DNA of 47,790 nucleotides from Rhodoferax sp. (GTDB lineage Bacteria > Pseudomonadota > Gammaproteobacteria > Burkholderiales > Burkholderiaceae_C): contig JARXAM010000052.1 of NCBI GenBank assembly GCA_029865845.1, positions 1-47,790 on the forward strand, written 5' to 3'. Shown here piece by piece: positions 6,524 to 13,485 of the stretch. A program made the translations under genes and the position numbers. Under the pieces are notes generated by a model that saw only the letters and a program-made list of their open reading frames with translations, was not told the DNA's origin and did not search any database. Numbering within the stretch: the stretch's first letter is position 1; each line of letters begins with the position of its first letter.

Positions 6524-6999
6524 TCCGTACAACCAAATCTCTTCTTGACATCGCACAAGAATACGATGACACGCAAGAACTAGCTAATGCGCTGCTAGAG
6601 ATTGCTAAAGACGAAGCGATAAGCCCGCCATCAACCTACTTTTTGAAAGAGGCTGCTACGCACATGACGGCACTTTACTCAAGCTATCTTGAGACAGTTC
6701 GCGCCTTACGATCGTCTAGTTCACCCATCAGTCATCATTCCTATGCAATCGATCCAAGCACAAATTTTTCACAAATCGAGGCATGGCACTTTGAGGACTA
6801 TCTGTATCTGCTTCACCTCGCGCACAATGTTTACAGACAAACAACCGCCGGAGGTACGAGAAGAATACTGGTTAAGGAATTCAAGGTCGCAAAAAACATA
6901 TCAGTGCGCCTAGGCTCGGACCTAAACGATAGGTACTCGCCCCAACTCAATGAATACATGTGCAAGCATGTTGCCTCGCTCTTTGGGGCTGCAGCATGA
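6520..6999 (+). CDS. Hypothetical protein, 159 aa, lower GC than neighbours
   Basis: The family is not recognised. The gene shares ATGA overlaps with both neighbours, so it is translated as part of the operon. By eye its GC is clearly lower than that of the flanking genes, and its codon use is richer in AT-ending codons. The protein is Ser/Tyr/His-rich and helical (for example YFLKEAATHMTALYSSYLETV), without a signal peptide or membrane segment. It looks like a cargo gene acquired from a different source and then fitted into the overlap chain. Confidence 0.6.
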   Translation: MIRTTKSLLDIAQEYDDTQELANALLEIAKDEAISPPSTYFLKEAATHMTALYSSYLETVRALRSSSSPISHHSYAIDPSTNFSQIEAWHFEDYLYLLHLAHNVYRQTTAGGTRRILVKEFKVAKNISVRLGSDLNDRYSPQLNEYMCKHVASLFGAAA

Positions 7000-7619
7000 A
7001 TTGGATTGTTACCTCTACCGGCCGCGAGCACTACCTCAGCGGCCCCGCAGCAGACAGGCCGGACAATGTGCCTATCTTGTGCGAGATATCGCACTCCCTG
7101 GCTCAAATTAACCGTTTCACCGGGCACTGCAAACGGCCGTATTCGGTGGCTGAGCACTCTTTGCTGGTGTCCGACTTGGCCCAACAAGACGGCGCGCCCA
7201 CACGTGTCGTGCTGGCAGCCCTGCTGCACGATGCCCACGAGTGCATCGTTGGCGATGTAGCAAGTCCCCTCAAGGCCGAGCTGGGTGAGGTTTGGCAGGC
7301 ATTGGAGGCGCGTGAACAGACGCGGCTGCAAGAGCAATTCGGCATCGCCACCGTAAGCCAGCTCTACGCCAAGCAAATCAAGCACTGGGACTTGGTAGCG
7401 CTGGCCACCGAACGGGCTGACCTGATGGCATGGCACAAGCACCTGAGCACACCATGGCCAACGCTCGACACGTATTACGCACGCATTTACCGGTGCGACA
7501 CGGACCTAATGTCCGAATGGCGTTGCAACACCAACTGGGTCACCTGGGCCTGCGTCTTTAAAGAGCGTGGACTGCAACTGATGAACCAACTGCGCATAAA
7601 TGCACAGAGGGCAGCGTAA
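6996..7619 (+). CDS. HD-domain nucleotide phosphohydrolase (YfbR/DatZ-like)
   Basis: Metal-dependent HD hydrolase of 207 aa, probably acting on (deoxy)nucleotides in the cytoplasm. Visible motifs are ISHSLAQINRFTGHC, RPYSVAEHSLLVSDL with the first ligand His, LLHDAHE supplying the HD pair, and ERADLMAWHK with the late Asp ligand. The set matches phage and bacterial YfbR-like enzymes, a group that includes the phage dATP triphosphohydrolase DatZ. Substrate cannot be decided from sequence, and no purZ-like gene is in the window. ATG 6996 overlaps the previous stop (ATGA). The frame upstream of it lies inside the 159-aa gene. Confidence 0.75.
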   Translation: MNWIVTSTGREHYLSGPAADRPDNVPILCEISHSLAQINRFTGHCKRPYSVAEHSLLVSDLAQQDGAPTRVVLAALLHDAHECIVGDVASPLKAELGEVWQALEAREQTRLQEQFGIATVSQLYAKQIKHWDLVALATERADLMAWHKHLSTPWPTLDTYYARIYRCDTDLMSEWRCNTNWVTWACVFKERGLQLMNQLRINAQRAA

Positions 7620-8128
7620 TGGCCGCGAATAAAAAGCCCCGCAAGGCATACCGCCCCAAACCCATCGCGGCGAACCCGCTGGCGATCGCCATCCACAACG
7701 CCGCCAAGCCCGCTGCGCAGGACCGCGCGCAGGTGCTTGGCTACTTACGCACAGCAGCAAAGGCGCTGCGCGAGGGCGTGGCCACAGAGTACCAATGGTC
7801 CATCGTCGCAGGCAGCGCTTCGGTGGCGCTGGCCATCGAACGCCAGGGCGTGGTGCGTGGCCTGAAAGACCACCTCACGTCCATAGAGCGCACCCTGCAG
7901 CAGATTTACGACCGTGCCATTCTGCAAGGCAATGGCCGGTGGATACGTGTAACCCTGCGCTTTAACGAGATCGATGCGCTTCACGACTTGGTGGACCTAC
8001 ATACGTTTCAAATGGATCAGCTCGGCCGGGCGGAATTTCTCAGGGCTATAGACACGGCCCAAAAAAACACGATCGCTCAGGGCCATGGCGTGGCAGTGGT
8101 GCGGGATTTGGAAAGGATGGCGGCATGA
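7619..8128 (+). CDS. Hypothetical phage-type protein, 169 aa
   Basis: The family is not firmly recognised. The first 25 residues are strongly basic (KKPRKAYRPKP). The rest is predicted helical (for example RTAAKALREGVATEYQWSIVAGSASVALAIERQG), a pattern common in small proteins of prophage early operons. Its ATG overlaps the preceding TAA by one base, and its stop overlaps the next ATG. There is no membrane segment. A nucleic-acid-binding role is possible from the basic N terminus but is only a guess. Confidence 0.55.
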   Translation: MAANKKPRKAYRPKPIAANPLAIAIHNAAKPAAQDRAQVLGYLRTAAKALREGVATEYQWSIVAGSASVALAIERQGVVRGLKDHLTSIERTLQQIYDRAILQGNGRWIRVTLRFNEIDALHDLVDLHTFQMDQLGRAEFLRAIDTAQKNTIAQGHGVAVVRDLERMAA

Positions 8129-8223
8129 ATGGCACCGACACGCTGGAACTAGAGTGCGAGCTGCGTGCGCGCTCCGAGTTGGCGATCATGATCCACGACA
8201 AGCACTGGAGGGTCACACCGTGA
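8125..8223 (+). CDS. Micro-ORF of 32 aa in the overlap chain
   Basis: ATG at 8125 overlaps the preceding TGA (ATGA), and its own TGA (8221-8223) overlaps the GTG start of the next gene. The encoded peptide begins MNGTDTLELECELRARSEL and ends HDKHWRVTP. The double overlap and the otherwise empty 91 bases support translation, at least as a coupling device that carries ribosomes to the downstream GTG. No function is known. Confidence 0.45.
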   Translation: MNGTDTLELECELRARSELAIMIHDKHWRVTP

Positions 8224-8456
8224 AGACCGAGCTGATGCTACTCATCCAAACGGATGGACGCCCCACCATGACAGTGGCCGACATGAGCCGTCTGCTTAAC
8301 CTCACGCCCAGGAGCGTGCAGAACCGGATATACAAGAAGGATCTGCCCTTCCCCGTCTTCAAACTGGCCGACTCAGGTGAGTGGGTAGCGCACGTCTCTG
8401 ACGTTGCCCTGCACATCGACACCCAGCGAGAGGAGGCTGCCAAGATGATGCAATAG
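8220..8456 (+). CDS. PrtN/AlpA-like HTH activator, 78 aa
   Basis: The order of features, a leading LMLLIQTDGRPTMTVADMS, a helix-turn-helix (LNLTPRSVQNRIYKKDLPFPVFK) and a closing VSDVALHIDTQREEA, follows the pyocin activator PrtN family (PyocinActivator) and is close to AlpA-type regulators. Such proteins activate late or excision genes in defective prophages and tailocins. GTG 8220 has GGAGGG 7 bases upstream and overlaps the micro-ORF stop. It is the last gene of the operon, followed within 36 bases by a terminator. No target pyocin or integrase gene is in the window. Confidence 0.65.
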   Translation: MKTELMLLIQTDGRPTMTVADMSRLLNLTPRSVQNRIYKKDLPFPVFKLADSGEWVAHVSDVALHIDTQREEAAKMMQ

Positions 8457-8457
8457 T

Positions 8458-8478
8458 GATCCAAATCGCGATTGGATC
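8458..8478. repeat. Near-perfect 21-bp palindrome
   Basis: GATCCAA and TTGGATC arms flank a perfect ATCGCGAT core, with one base lost in the right arm (GATTGGATC). It lies directly after the stop of the PrtN-like gene and just before the terminator. It could be an operator or a site for site-specific recombination. It has no T run and is not itself a terminator. Confidence 0.4.
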
Positions 8479-8491
8479 GACGGAGACTTCA

Positions 8492-8515
8492 AGCCCGCCC
8501 AGTGCGGGCTTTTTT
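8492..8515 (+). terminator. Rho-independent terminator of the accessory operon
   Basis: AGCCCGC (8492-8498) pairs perfectly with GCGGGCT (8504-8510) around a 5-base loop and is followed by a run of T to 8515. It closes the overlap-chain operon. The following 196 bases up to the diguanylate cyclase stop hold no recognisable gene, tRNA or repeat. Confidence 0.85.
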
Positions 8516-8711
8516 GCGTCTAGAGATTTATCCCAAAGCTACCAAATTGCTACGACCCGCCCGCAAACCCGCATGGAATCTATACGTTTGCACAATCCAT
8601 CATGGGCGCTACGGACAGCCGCCAGTTGATGGGAGCAGTAACAAGTGGAGCAGTGAGAGTGGGAGAAGGATACGCAGCCATGGGCCGATTATCCCAGCCC
8701 ATACGCGCCCG

Positions 8712-9806
8712 TTACAGCGGGACGGGCCGAGGTGGTGGCAGGTACGACTCCACCCGATCCCGTCCGCCTTGCTTGGCCAGGTACATGGCACGGTCTGAAA
8801 ACTCGAGCAACTTTTTGGGGGTTTCCACCCCCTCTGAGCAGGCCACGCCAATGCTGCACGACATCTGCCGCCGCAGGCCCTCGACGGCCCGAATGGACTG
8901 GCGCACCCGCTCAGCCACCAGCAGGCCCGCAGGCAGCGGTGTGTCGGGCAAGATGACGCAAAACTCTTCACCGCCATACCGGGCCACGTGGTCATAGACC
9001 CGGGTTTGAGACTTGATGGCCAGGCCGATCAGCATCAGCGCCTGATCGCCCGCGAGGTGCCCATATGCATCGTTATAGGGTTTGAAGTGGTCGGCATCGA
9101 TCATGAGCACGCACAGCGGCACCTTGGAGCGCTCCGACTTGGCAAATTCGTGGTCCAAGGCACTGTCCAGTGCGCGACGGTTCTTTAATGCCGTCAGGGG
9201 ATCTACCATCGTTTGCTCTTGCAAATCCTGGTTGAGTTGTTCGATCCGGCGCTGTTGCAACTCCAGTTGCTGGTGGCGCACGTGTTGCTCGCCCAAAACG
9301 AATTCCAACTCAGCACGGGCCCGCCTCAGGTTCAGAAGCTCCACCACCTGGCGAGCCAGGGCCTGCAACGATGCGCGTTGGCGTGTGGTGAGCTCCCTGG
9401 GCACGGTGTCCATGACGCACACGGTGCCCAGCGCAGCCCCGGCAGCAGTCACCAAGGGTGCGCCTGCATAAAAGCGCAAACCCGGCTCCGCCCGGACCCA
9501 GGGAAAATGAGCCAGTCGTGGGTCGTGCCGGGCGTCGGGGATCTCCAACAACCGATCAGGCTCCTGAATTGCCAGAGCGCACAGCGAATCGCACCGAGGC
9601 GTCTGCAGGATCTGCACCCCCACCCGTGCTTTAAACCATTGACGATCTTCGTCTACCAGAGATATCAGGGCCTTGGGTGTGTCGCAGATATTTGCGGCGA
9701 GCTGAACCAGGTCGTCGTAGGCCTGTTCGGGTGGCGTGTCCAGCACGTGGAAGCTTCGCAGGTCTTCCAATCGGAACGCTTCTTCTGGGGAGGCAACGGC
9801 TTTCAT
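8712..9806 (-). CDS. GAF-GGDEF diguanylate cyclase, 364 aa
   Basis: Makes cyclic di-GMP from two GTP. An N-terminal GAF domain (about residues 25-160, starting after LDTPPEQAYDDL) is joined by a coiled helix (LEFVLGEQHVRHQQLELQQRRIEQLNQ) to a C-terminal GGDEF domain (about 200-355). The active-site loop is YGGEEF. RVYD lies exactly five residues before it, so an inhibitory I-site is present. MVDPLTALKNRRAL and MIDADHFKPYNDAYGH are the usual substrate and metal motifs. There is no signal peptide; it is cytoplasmic. It is the first core gene right of the accessory region, downstream of and parallel to the TauE-like gene. Confidence 0.92.
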   Translation of the reverse strand: MKAVASPEEAFRLEDLRSFHVLDTPPEQAYDDLVQLAANICDTPKALISLVDEDRQWFKARVGVQILQTPRCDSLCALAIQEPDRLLEIPDARHDPRLAHFPWVRAEPGLRFYAGAPLVTAAGAALGTVCVMDTVPRELTTRQRASLQALARQVVELLNLRRARAELEFVLGEQHVRHQQLELQQRRIEQLNQDLQEQTMVDPLTALKNRRALDSALDHEFAKSERSKVPLCVLMIDADHFKPYNDAYGHLAGDQALMLIGLAIKSQTRVYDHVARYGGEEFCVILPDTPLPAGLLVAERVRQSIRAVEGLRRQMSCSIGVACSEGVETPKKLLEFSDRAMYLAKQGGRDRVESYLPPPRPVPL

Positions 9807-9871
9807 GCGGGTGAACTTTCAATAAGGCACAGAACGCAGCAAACACGCCGGGCACCGCCTGTCGTGACCAC

Positions 9872-10564
9872 TCACCCCACGCTGCACCACGGAGCTTGAT
9901 TGTGCATCAGCCCCGTCCATAGTCCCGCCGCCGATACGCCCGCCAGCGCAGCGCCTGCCAAGCGCACGCCCCATCGCCCGTCACCCCACAAGGCCACATT
10001 CAGCGAAAAGCGCGACCACAACCACGGGCCTGCCAACATCGTCACCGCCGTCCCCAAGGCGAAACTCGCCATGATGGTGGCCCCGGCCATGGGCTCTGCA
10101 GACAAGGTCGCCAGCAGCAGTGCCGAATACAACAGCCCGCAGGGCAACAAGGCCCAGACAACGCCCAGCGCCAAAGGCACGCGCACACCGCCTCGCGCGG
10201 CATGTGGGCCCTTGGCCCACCTCCACACCGACCGCGCGCCCGCTTCCAGCCATTGCGGCTGACGGCCTGACCACAGCAGTACCAAACCCAGCGCAACAGT
10301 AGCCACATGAAACAACGACCACAGCGGCCGCAGTGCCGCACTGTGCACCGTCAACCATCCCAGCCCCTGCATCGACCCTGCGGCCAAAGCCCCCAACAGC
10401 GCATAGCCGATAACGCGCCCCCCCTGAAACGCGCACAAAGCGGCCCCACTCTGCCGCCCCGCTACCCGCCCGATACCCGCACACGCCGCGCCGCACATGG
10501 CAATGCAATGCGGACCGCCCACCACACCCATGAGCAAGGCGGTTAGGCTCGCAGACAACCACAT
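9872..10564 (-). CDS. TauE/SafE or DsbD_2-like membrane transporter, 230 aa
   Basis: Polytopic inner-membrane protein with about six hydrophobic segments. The first helix ends in GVVGGPHCIAMCGAACAG, the HC-x-x-MCG signature of the sulfite-exporter/DsbD_2 (UreH-like) family that often accompanies cbb3 oxidase clusters and is linked to copper or thiol handling there. The start at 10564 lies 11 bases after the hemN stop, consistent with an operon. The frame continues upstream inside hemN, but that extension is not membrane-like. A role in copper supply to CcoN is an inference from context. Confidence 0.8.
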   Translation of the reverse strand: MWLSASLTALLMGVVGGPHCIAMCGAACAGIGRVAGRQSGAALCAFQGGRVIGYALLGALAAGSMQGLGWLTVHSAALRPLWSLFHVATVALGLVLLWSGRQPQWLEAGARSVWRWAKGPHAARGGVRVPLALGVVWALLPCGLLYSALLLATLSAEPMAGATIMASFALGTAVTMLAGPWLWSRFSLNVALWGDGRWGVRLAGAALAGVSAAGLWTGLMHNQAPWCSVG

Positions 10565-10574
10565 ACCCGGCGGG

Positions 10575-11975
10575 TCAGATGATTTTGGAAAACCGCGCGC
10601 GGGTGCGGTCGGTTTGCAAATAGCGGTCAAACACCATGGCAATGGCCCGCACAAAAAACCACCCTTGGGCAGTGACCTGGATTCCCGTATCGTCCAGGGT
10701 CACAAGCCCTTGGTCCGCCAAGCCACGCAGGGCCGCCAGCTCGGACGCAAAATAGGTTTCAAACTCCAGCAGGTAGGCCAGGTTGATCGACTCAAACTGC
10801 AACTGCCCCTGGCACATCAAGGCCATGATCACAGCACGACGCACCAGGTCATCTCGCGTAAGCGCCATGCCGCGCACGATGGGGAAACGGCCCTGGTCGA
10901 TGTGGTCGTAGTACTCGTCGAGCGATTTCGCGTTCTGGCTGTAGGTCGGGCCAATCCGGCCAATGGCAGACACCCCCAGGGCAATCAGATCGCAGTCGGG
11001 CTGGGTGGTGTAGCCCTGAAAGTTTCGGTGCAAACGGCCTTGCCGCTTGGCAACGGCGAGCGAATCCTCGGGCAACGCAAAGTGGTCCATGCCCACATAG
11101 ACGTAGCCCGCACCCATCAGTGCGGTCAGCGACCGCGACAGCATGGACACCTTGGAGGCAGCACCCGGAAGCTCCACGCTGGCAATTCTGCGCTGGGGCT
11201 TGAAGCGCTCCGGCAAATGCGCGTAGGCATACAAGGCGATTCGATCCGGGCGCAAGGCATTGACCTGGGCCAAGGTGCGATCAAACGACTCGGGGCTTTG
11301 ACGCGGCAGGCCATAAATCAAGTCCAGGTTGATGGACTCAAAACCACATGCCCGCGCGGCCTCCACCAAGGCGACCACTTGCTCCAGCGGCTGCACGCGG
11401 TGGACGGCCTTTTGCACCGCCGGGTCAAAATCCTGCATCCCAAAGCTCAGGCGGTTAAAGCCCAGGGCCGCCAGCGCCTTGAGCCTGCCCGCATCAACGG
11501 TGCGCGGATCGACCTCGATGGAGTATTCCCCACCCGGCACCAAATTGAAGTTGCGACGCAACATGCTCATCAACTCGGCCAGCTCCGCATCGCTAAAAAA
11601 GGTGGGGCTGCCGCCCCCCAAATGCAGTTGGCTCACCGTTTGCCCACGGCCCATCGCCTGGGTATGCAAATCGACCTCGCGGCTCAGGTAGCGCAGGTAC
11701 ACGGCGGCCTTGTCATGGTGCTTGGTGATGATTTTGTTGCACGCGCAGTAGTAGCACAGCGACTCGCAAAACGGCACATGCACATACAGCGACAAAGGCA
11801 AGGCCAATGCCGCCGCGCCAGAGCGACGTTGCAGCAAGGCCTGCGCATAGTCCTCTGCGCGAAACGCCTCTACAAACCGGTCGGCCGTGGGGTACGAGGT
11901 GTAGCGCGGCCCGGAAACATCAAAGCGTGTGAGCAACTGTTCGGATACGGGGGCTGATTCAAGGGCTGCATTCAT
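10575..11975 (-). CDS. hemN: Oxygen-independent coproporphyrinogen III oxidase
   Basis: Radical-SAM enzyme that decarboxylates coproporphyrinogen III for haem synthesis without oxygen; 466 aa, the usual length. Cys70, Cys74, Cys77 and Cys79 (CESLCYYCAC) give the 4Fe-4S cluster motif with the extra HemN cysteine, and LHLGGGSPTF is the SAM-binding glycine motif. ATG 11975 has GGAG 6 bases upstream; the ORF can be extended to 12059 through the FNR box, which argues for the downstream start. The FNR box at 12027-12040 would be centred about 41.5 bases from a start near 11992. It supplies haem to the adjacent cbb3 oxidase. Confidence 0.95.
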   Translation of the reverse strand: MNAALESAPVSEQLLTRFDVSGPRYTSYPTADRFVEAFRAEDYAQALLQRRSGAAALALPLSLYVHVPFCESLCYYCACNKIITKHHDKAAVYLRYLSREVDLHTQAMGRGQTVSQLHLGGGSPTFFSDAELAELMSMLRRNFNLVPGGEYSIEVDPRTVDAGRLKALAALGFNRLSFGMQDFDPAVQKAVHRVQPLEQVVALVEAARACGFESINLDLIYGLPRQSPESFDRTLAQVNALRPDRIALYAYAHLPERFKPQRRIASVELPGAASKVSMLSRSLTALMGAGYVYVGMDHFALPEDSLAVAKRQGRLHRNFQGYTTQPDCDLIALGVSAIGRIGPTYSQNAKSLDEYYDHIDQGRFPIVRGMALTRDDLVRRAVIMALMCQGQLQFESINLAYLLEFETYFASELAALRGLADQGLVTLDDTGIQVTAQGWFFVRAIAMVFDRYLQTDRTRARFSKII

Positions 11976-12026
11976 GAAAACTCCAAGCTGACGCACAGAC
12001 TGTGAGGCAAGTGGCGCGGAAGCTCC

Positions 12027-12040
12027 TTGATCCACATCAA
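12027..12040. promoter_or_regulatory. FNR box between hemN and fnr
   Basis: TTGAT-CCAC-ATCAA is a perfect match to the FNR/Anr consensus. On the plus strand GATAAT (12063-12068) lies at the -10 distance for a class II FNR promoter, with +1 near 12075. On the minus strand CACAGT (12004-11999) lies at the same distance toward hemN. Bidirectional control is inferred. Confidence 0.85.
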
Positions 12041-12062
12041 GGAGCGTTAGGATGACCACCGC

Positions 12063-12068
12063 GATAAT
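12063..12068 (+). promoter_or_regulatory. -10 element GATAAT of the fnr promoter
   Basis: GATAAT differs from TATAAT by one base, and its position, 30-35 bases from the centre of the FNR box, is that of a class II activated promoter. Transcription would begin around 12075, downstream of the first possible fnr ATG (12052). Confidence 0.5.
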
Positions 12069-12090
12069 TCACCTGCACCACGGGAATACC

Positions 12091-12888
12091 ATGCTCGATC
12101 ACGCAGCCCTCACCACCGCCACACCCGCCAAGCCCCTGTCACCCCAGCTGCCCGCTGGCGCTGCGGCGCTGCACCCCCACACCATCAAAGTGGCGTGCTC
12201 CAACTGCAACCTGCGCGAACTGTGCATGCCCTTGGGGCTCAGTGCGGCAGAGCTGGACAAGATTGACGACGTGGTGGCCAGCCGACGCAAAATCAAACGC
12301 GGCAGCACCCTCTTTCGCAACGGCGAAAAGTTCACCAGCCTGTTTGCCATCCGCACCGGTTTCTTCAAAACCTGCGTGGCCTCGGAAGACGGGCGCGACC
12401 AAGTTACCGGCTTTCAAATGGCGGGCGAAATCGTGGGCTTGGACGGCATCGTGAACGACCACCATACCTGCGATGCGGTGGCCCTGGAAGACGCCGAGGT
12501 ATGCGTCATGCCGTTTGACCGCATTGAAGAGCTCTCGCGCGAAGTCAATTCGCTACAGCGCCATGTGCACAAGATCATGAGCCGTGAGATCGTGCGCGAA
12601 AACGGGGTGATGCTGCTCTTGGGCAGCATGCGGGCAGAGGAGCGCCTGGCCGCGTTTTTGCTGAACCTGGTGCAACGCCTGCATGCCCGGGGGTTTTCCC
12701 AGTCTGAGCTGGTCTTGCGCATGACGCGCGAAGAAATCGGCAGCTACCTAGGCCTGAAGCTCGAAACGGTGAGCCGCACGTTTTCCAAGTTCGTGGACGA
12801 TGGCATTGTGGAAGTCAAGCAGCGCCACGTGCGTATCTTGAATACCGAGGCGCTCAAGGACATCGTGAACCCCAAAGTTTGCAACTGA
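12091..12888 (+). CDS. fnr: FNR/Anr-type oxygen-sensing transcription factor
   Basis: CRP/FNR-family regulator. CSNCNLRELC near the N terminus gives three 4Fe-4S ligands and the Cys in HTCDAVALED is the fourth, as in E. coli FNR. The cyclic-nucleotide-like barrel is followed by a dimer helix (SREIVRENGVMLLLG) and an HTH with EEIGSYLGLKLETVSRTFSKF, including the E..SR residues that read TTGAT. The start at 12091 (265 aa) is chosen because the predicted promoter begins inside the longer version. ATG 12052 has AGGAG 8 bases upstream and would give 278 aa, so it remains possible. It presumably controls all three FNR boxes here. Confidence 0.95.
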   Translation: MLDHAALTTATPAKPLSPQLPAGAAALHPHTIKVACSNCNLRELCMPLGLSAAELDKIDDVVASRRKIKRGSTLFRNGEKFTSLFAIRTGFFKTCVASEDGRDQVTGFQMAGEIVGLDGIVNDHHTCDAVALEDAEVCVMPFDRIEELSREVNSLQRHVHKIMSREIVRENGVMLLLGSMRAEERLAAFLLNLVQRLHARGFSQSELVLRMTREEIGSYLGLKLETVSRTFSKFVDDGIVEVKQRHVRILNTEALKDIVNPKVCN

Positions 12889-12903
12889 GGGGCGCGTCAT
12901 CGC

Positions 12904-13140
12904 CTAGCGGTTGACTTCATCGGCGCGCATGTCGAGCAAGGCCGTCAAGGCGCTGGAGGCCAGCGTGACGGCCCAAAACACAAAAAATGCCACCGTGTAC
13001 ACCCCCTGACGCGAAAGCGGCAACGGCCCACCCTGCCAACGCAGGTCTTGGGGGTCGACCCACGCAAACACTAGGATTTCGAGCACACCCGCAGCCAAAA
13101 AGGCGGGCCAGGCCACGGCCATCCATTTCCCAGTAGTCAT
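12904..13140 (-). CDS. Small two-helix membrane protein, last gene of the cco cluster
   Basis: 78 aa with two hydrophobic segments (about residues 7-27, VAWPAFLAAGVLEILVFAWV, and 46-68, VYTVAFFVFWAVTLASSALTAL) joined by a short polar loop. ATG 13140 has AAGGAG 8 bases upstream. It follows ccoH with a 39-base gap on the same strand and converges on fnr. Comparable small membrane proteins occur at this place in Comamonadaceae cbb3 clusters. No function is established; a role in oxidase assembly is inferred from position only. Confidence 0.75.
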   Translation of the reverse strand: MTTGKWMAVAWPAFLAAGVLEILVFAWVDPQDLRWQGGPLPLSRQGVYTVAFFVFWAVTLASSALTALLDMRADEVNR

Positions 13141-13179
13141 CACGTCGCTCCTTGGTGCGCGGTGAAGTGTTGTGCCCGG

Positions 13180-13473
13180 TCAACGGGCGGGGGGCACACC
13201 TGGCACCACACCCGGCACCACACCGGTCGCGGCATGGTTACGCGCTTGCATGGCAGGGGCCAAGTTCTGGGGCGCAGGGGCCAGCGTCTTGTTGATGTTC
13301 AGACCGGCCTGGTAGTAGTTGTCGTCTACCACAGTGTCGGCGCCATGGACGGCCAGGTACAGCGTGAGGAAACTCGCGACCACCACGATCAGCGGGCCCG
13401 ACACCACCAGCCATACATGACCAAACTTCCACCATGGGGCGGCAGGGGTAAACGAATCGGTTGAATGGGACAT
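13180..13473 (-). CDS. ccoH: FixH/CcoH-family protein (short form)
   Basis: 97 aa with one N-terminal membrane segment (about residues 20-40, VWLVVSGPLIVVVASFLTLYLAV) and a periplasmic tail that contains ADTVVDDNYYQAG, the conserved DDxYY-type motif of FixH/CcoH. CcoH proteins help assemble or stabilise cbb3 oxidase. Typical FixH is about 150 aa or longer, so the beta-sandwich part is missing; this short form recurs in betaproteobacteria. The tail ends in a Gly/Val/Pro repeat (VVPGVVPGVPP). ATG 13473 is preferred to an upstream TTG. It lies 12 bases after ccoG. Confidence 0.85.
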   Translation of the reverse strand: MSHSTDSFTPAAPWWKFGHVWLVVSGPLIVVVASFLTLYLAVHGADTVVDDNYYQAGLNINKTLAPAPQNLAPAMQARNHAATGVVPGVVPGVPPAR

Positions 13474-13485
13474 AAGCAAACTCTC

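Noticed and set aside
8516..8711. tRNA or small RNA in the gap between the accessory operon and the cyclase
   Set aside because: No cloverleaf, paired promoter-terminator or conserved RNA motif could be seen; the gap looks like junction DNA only.
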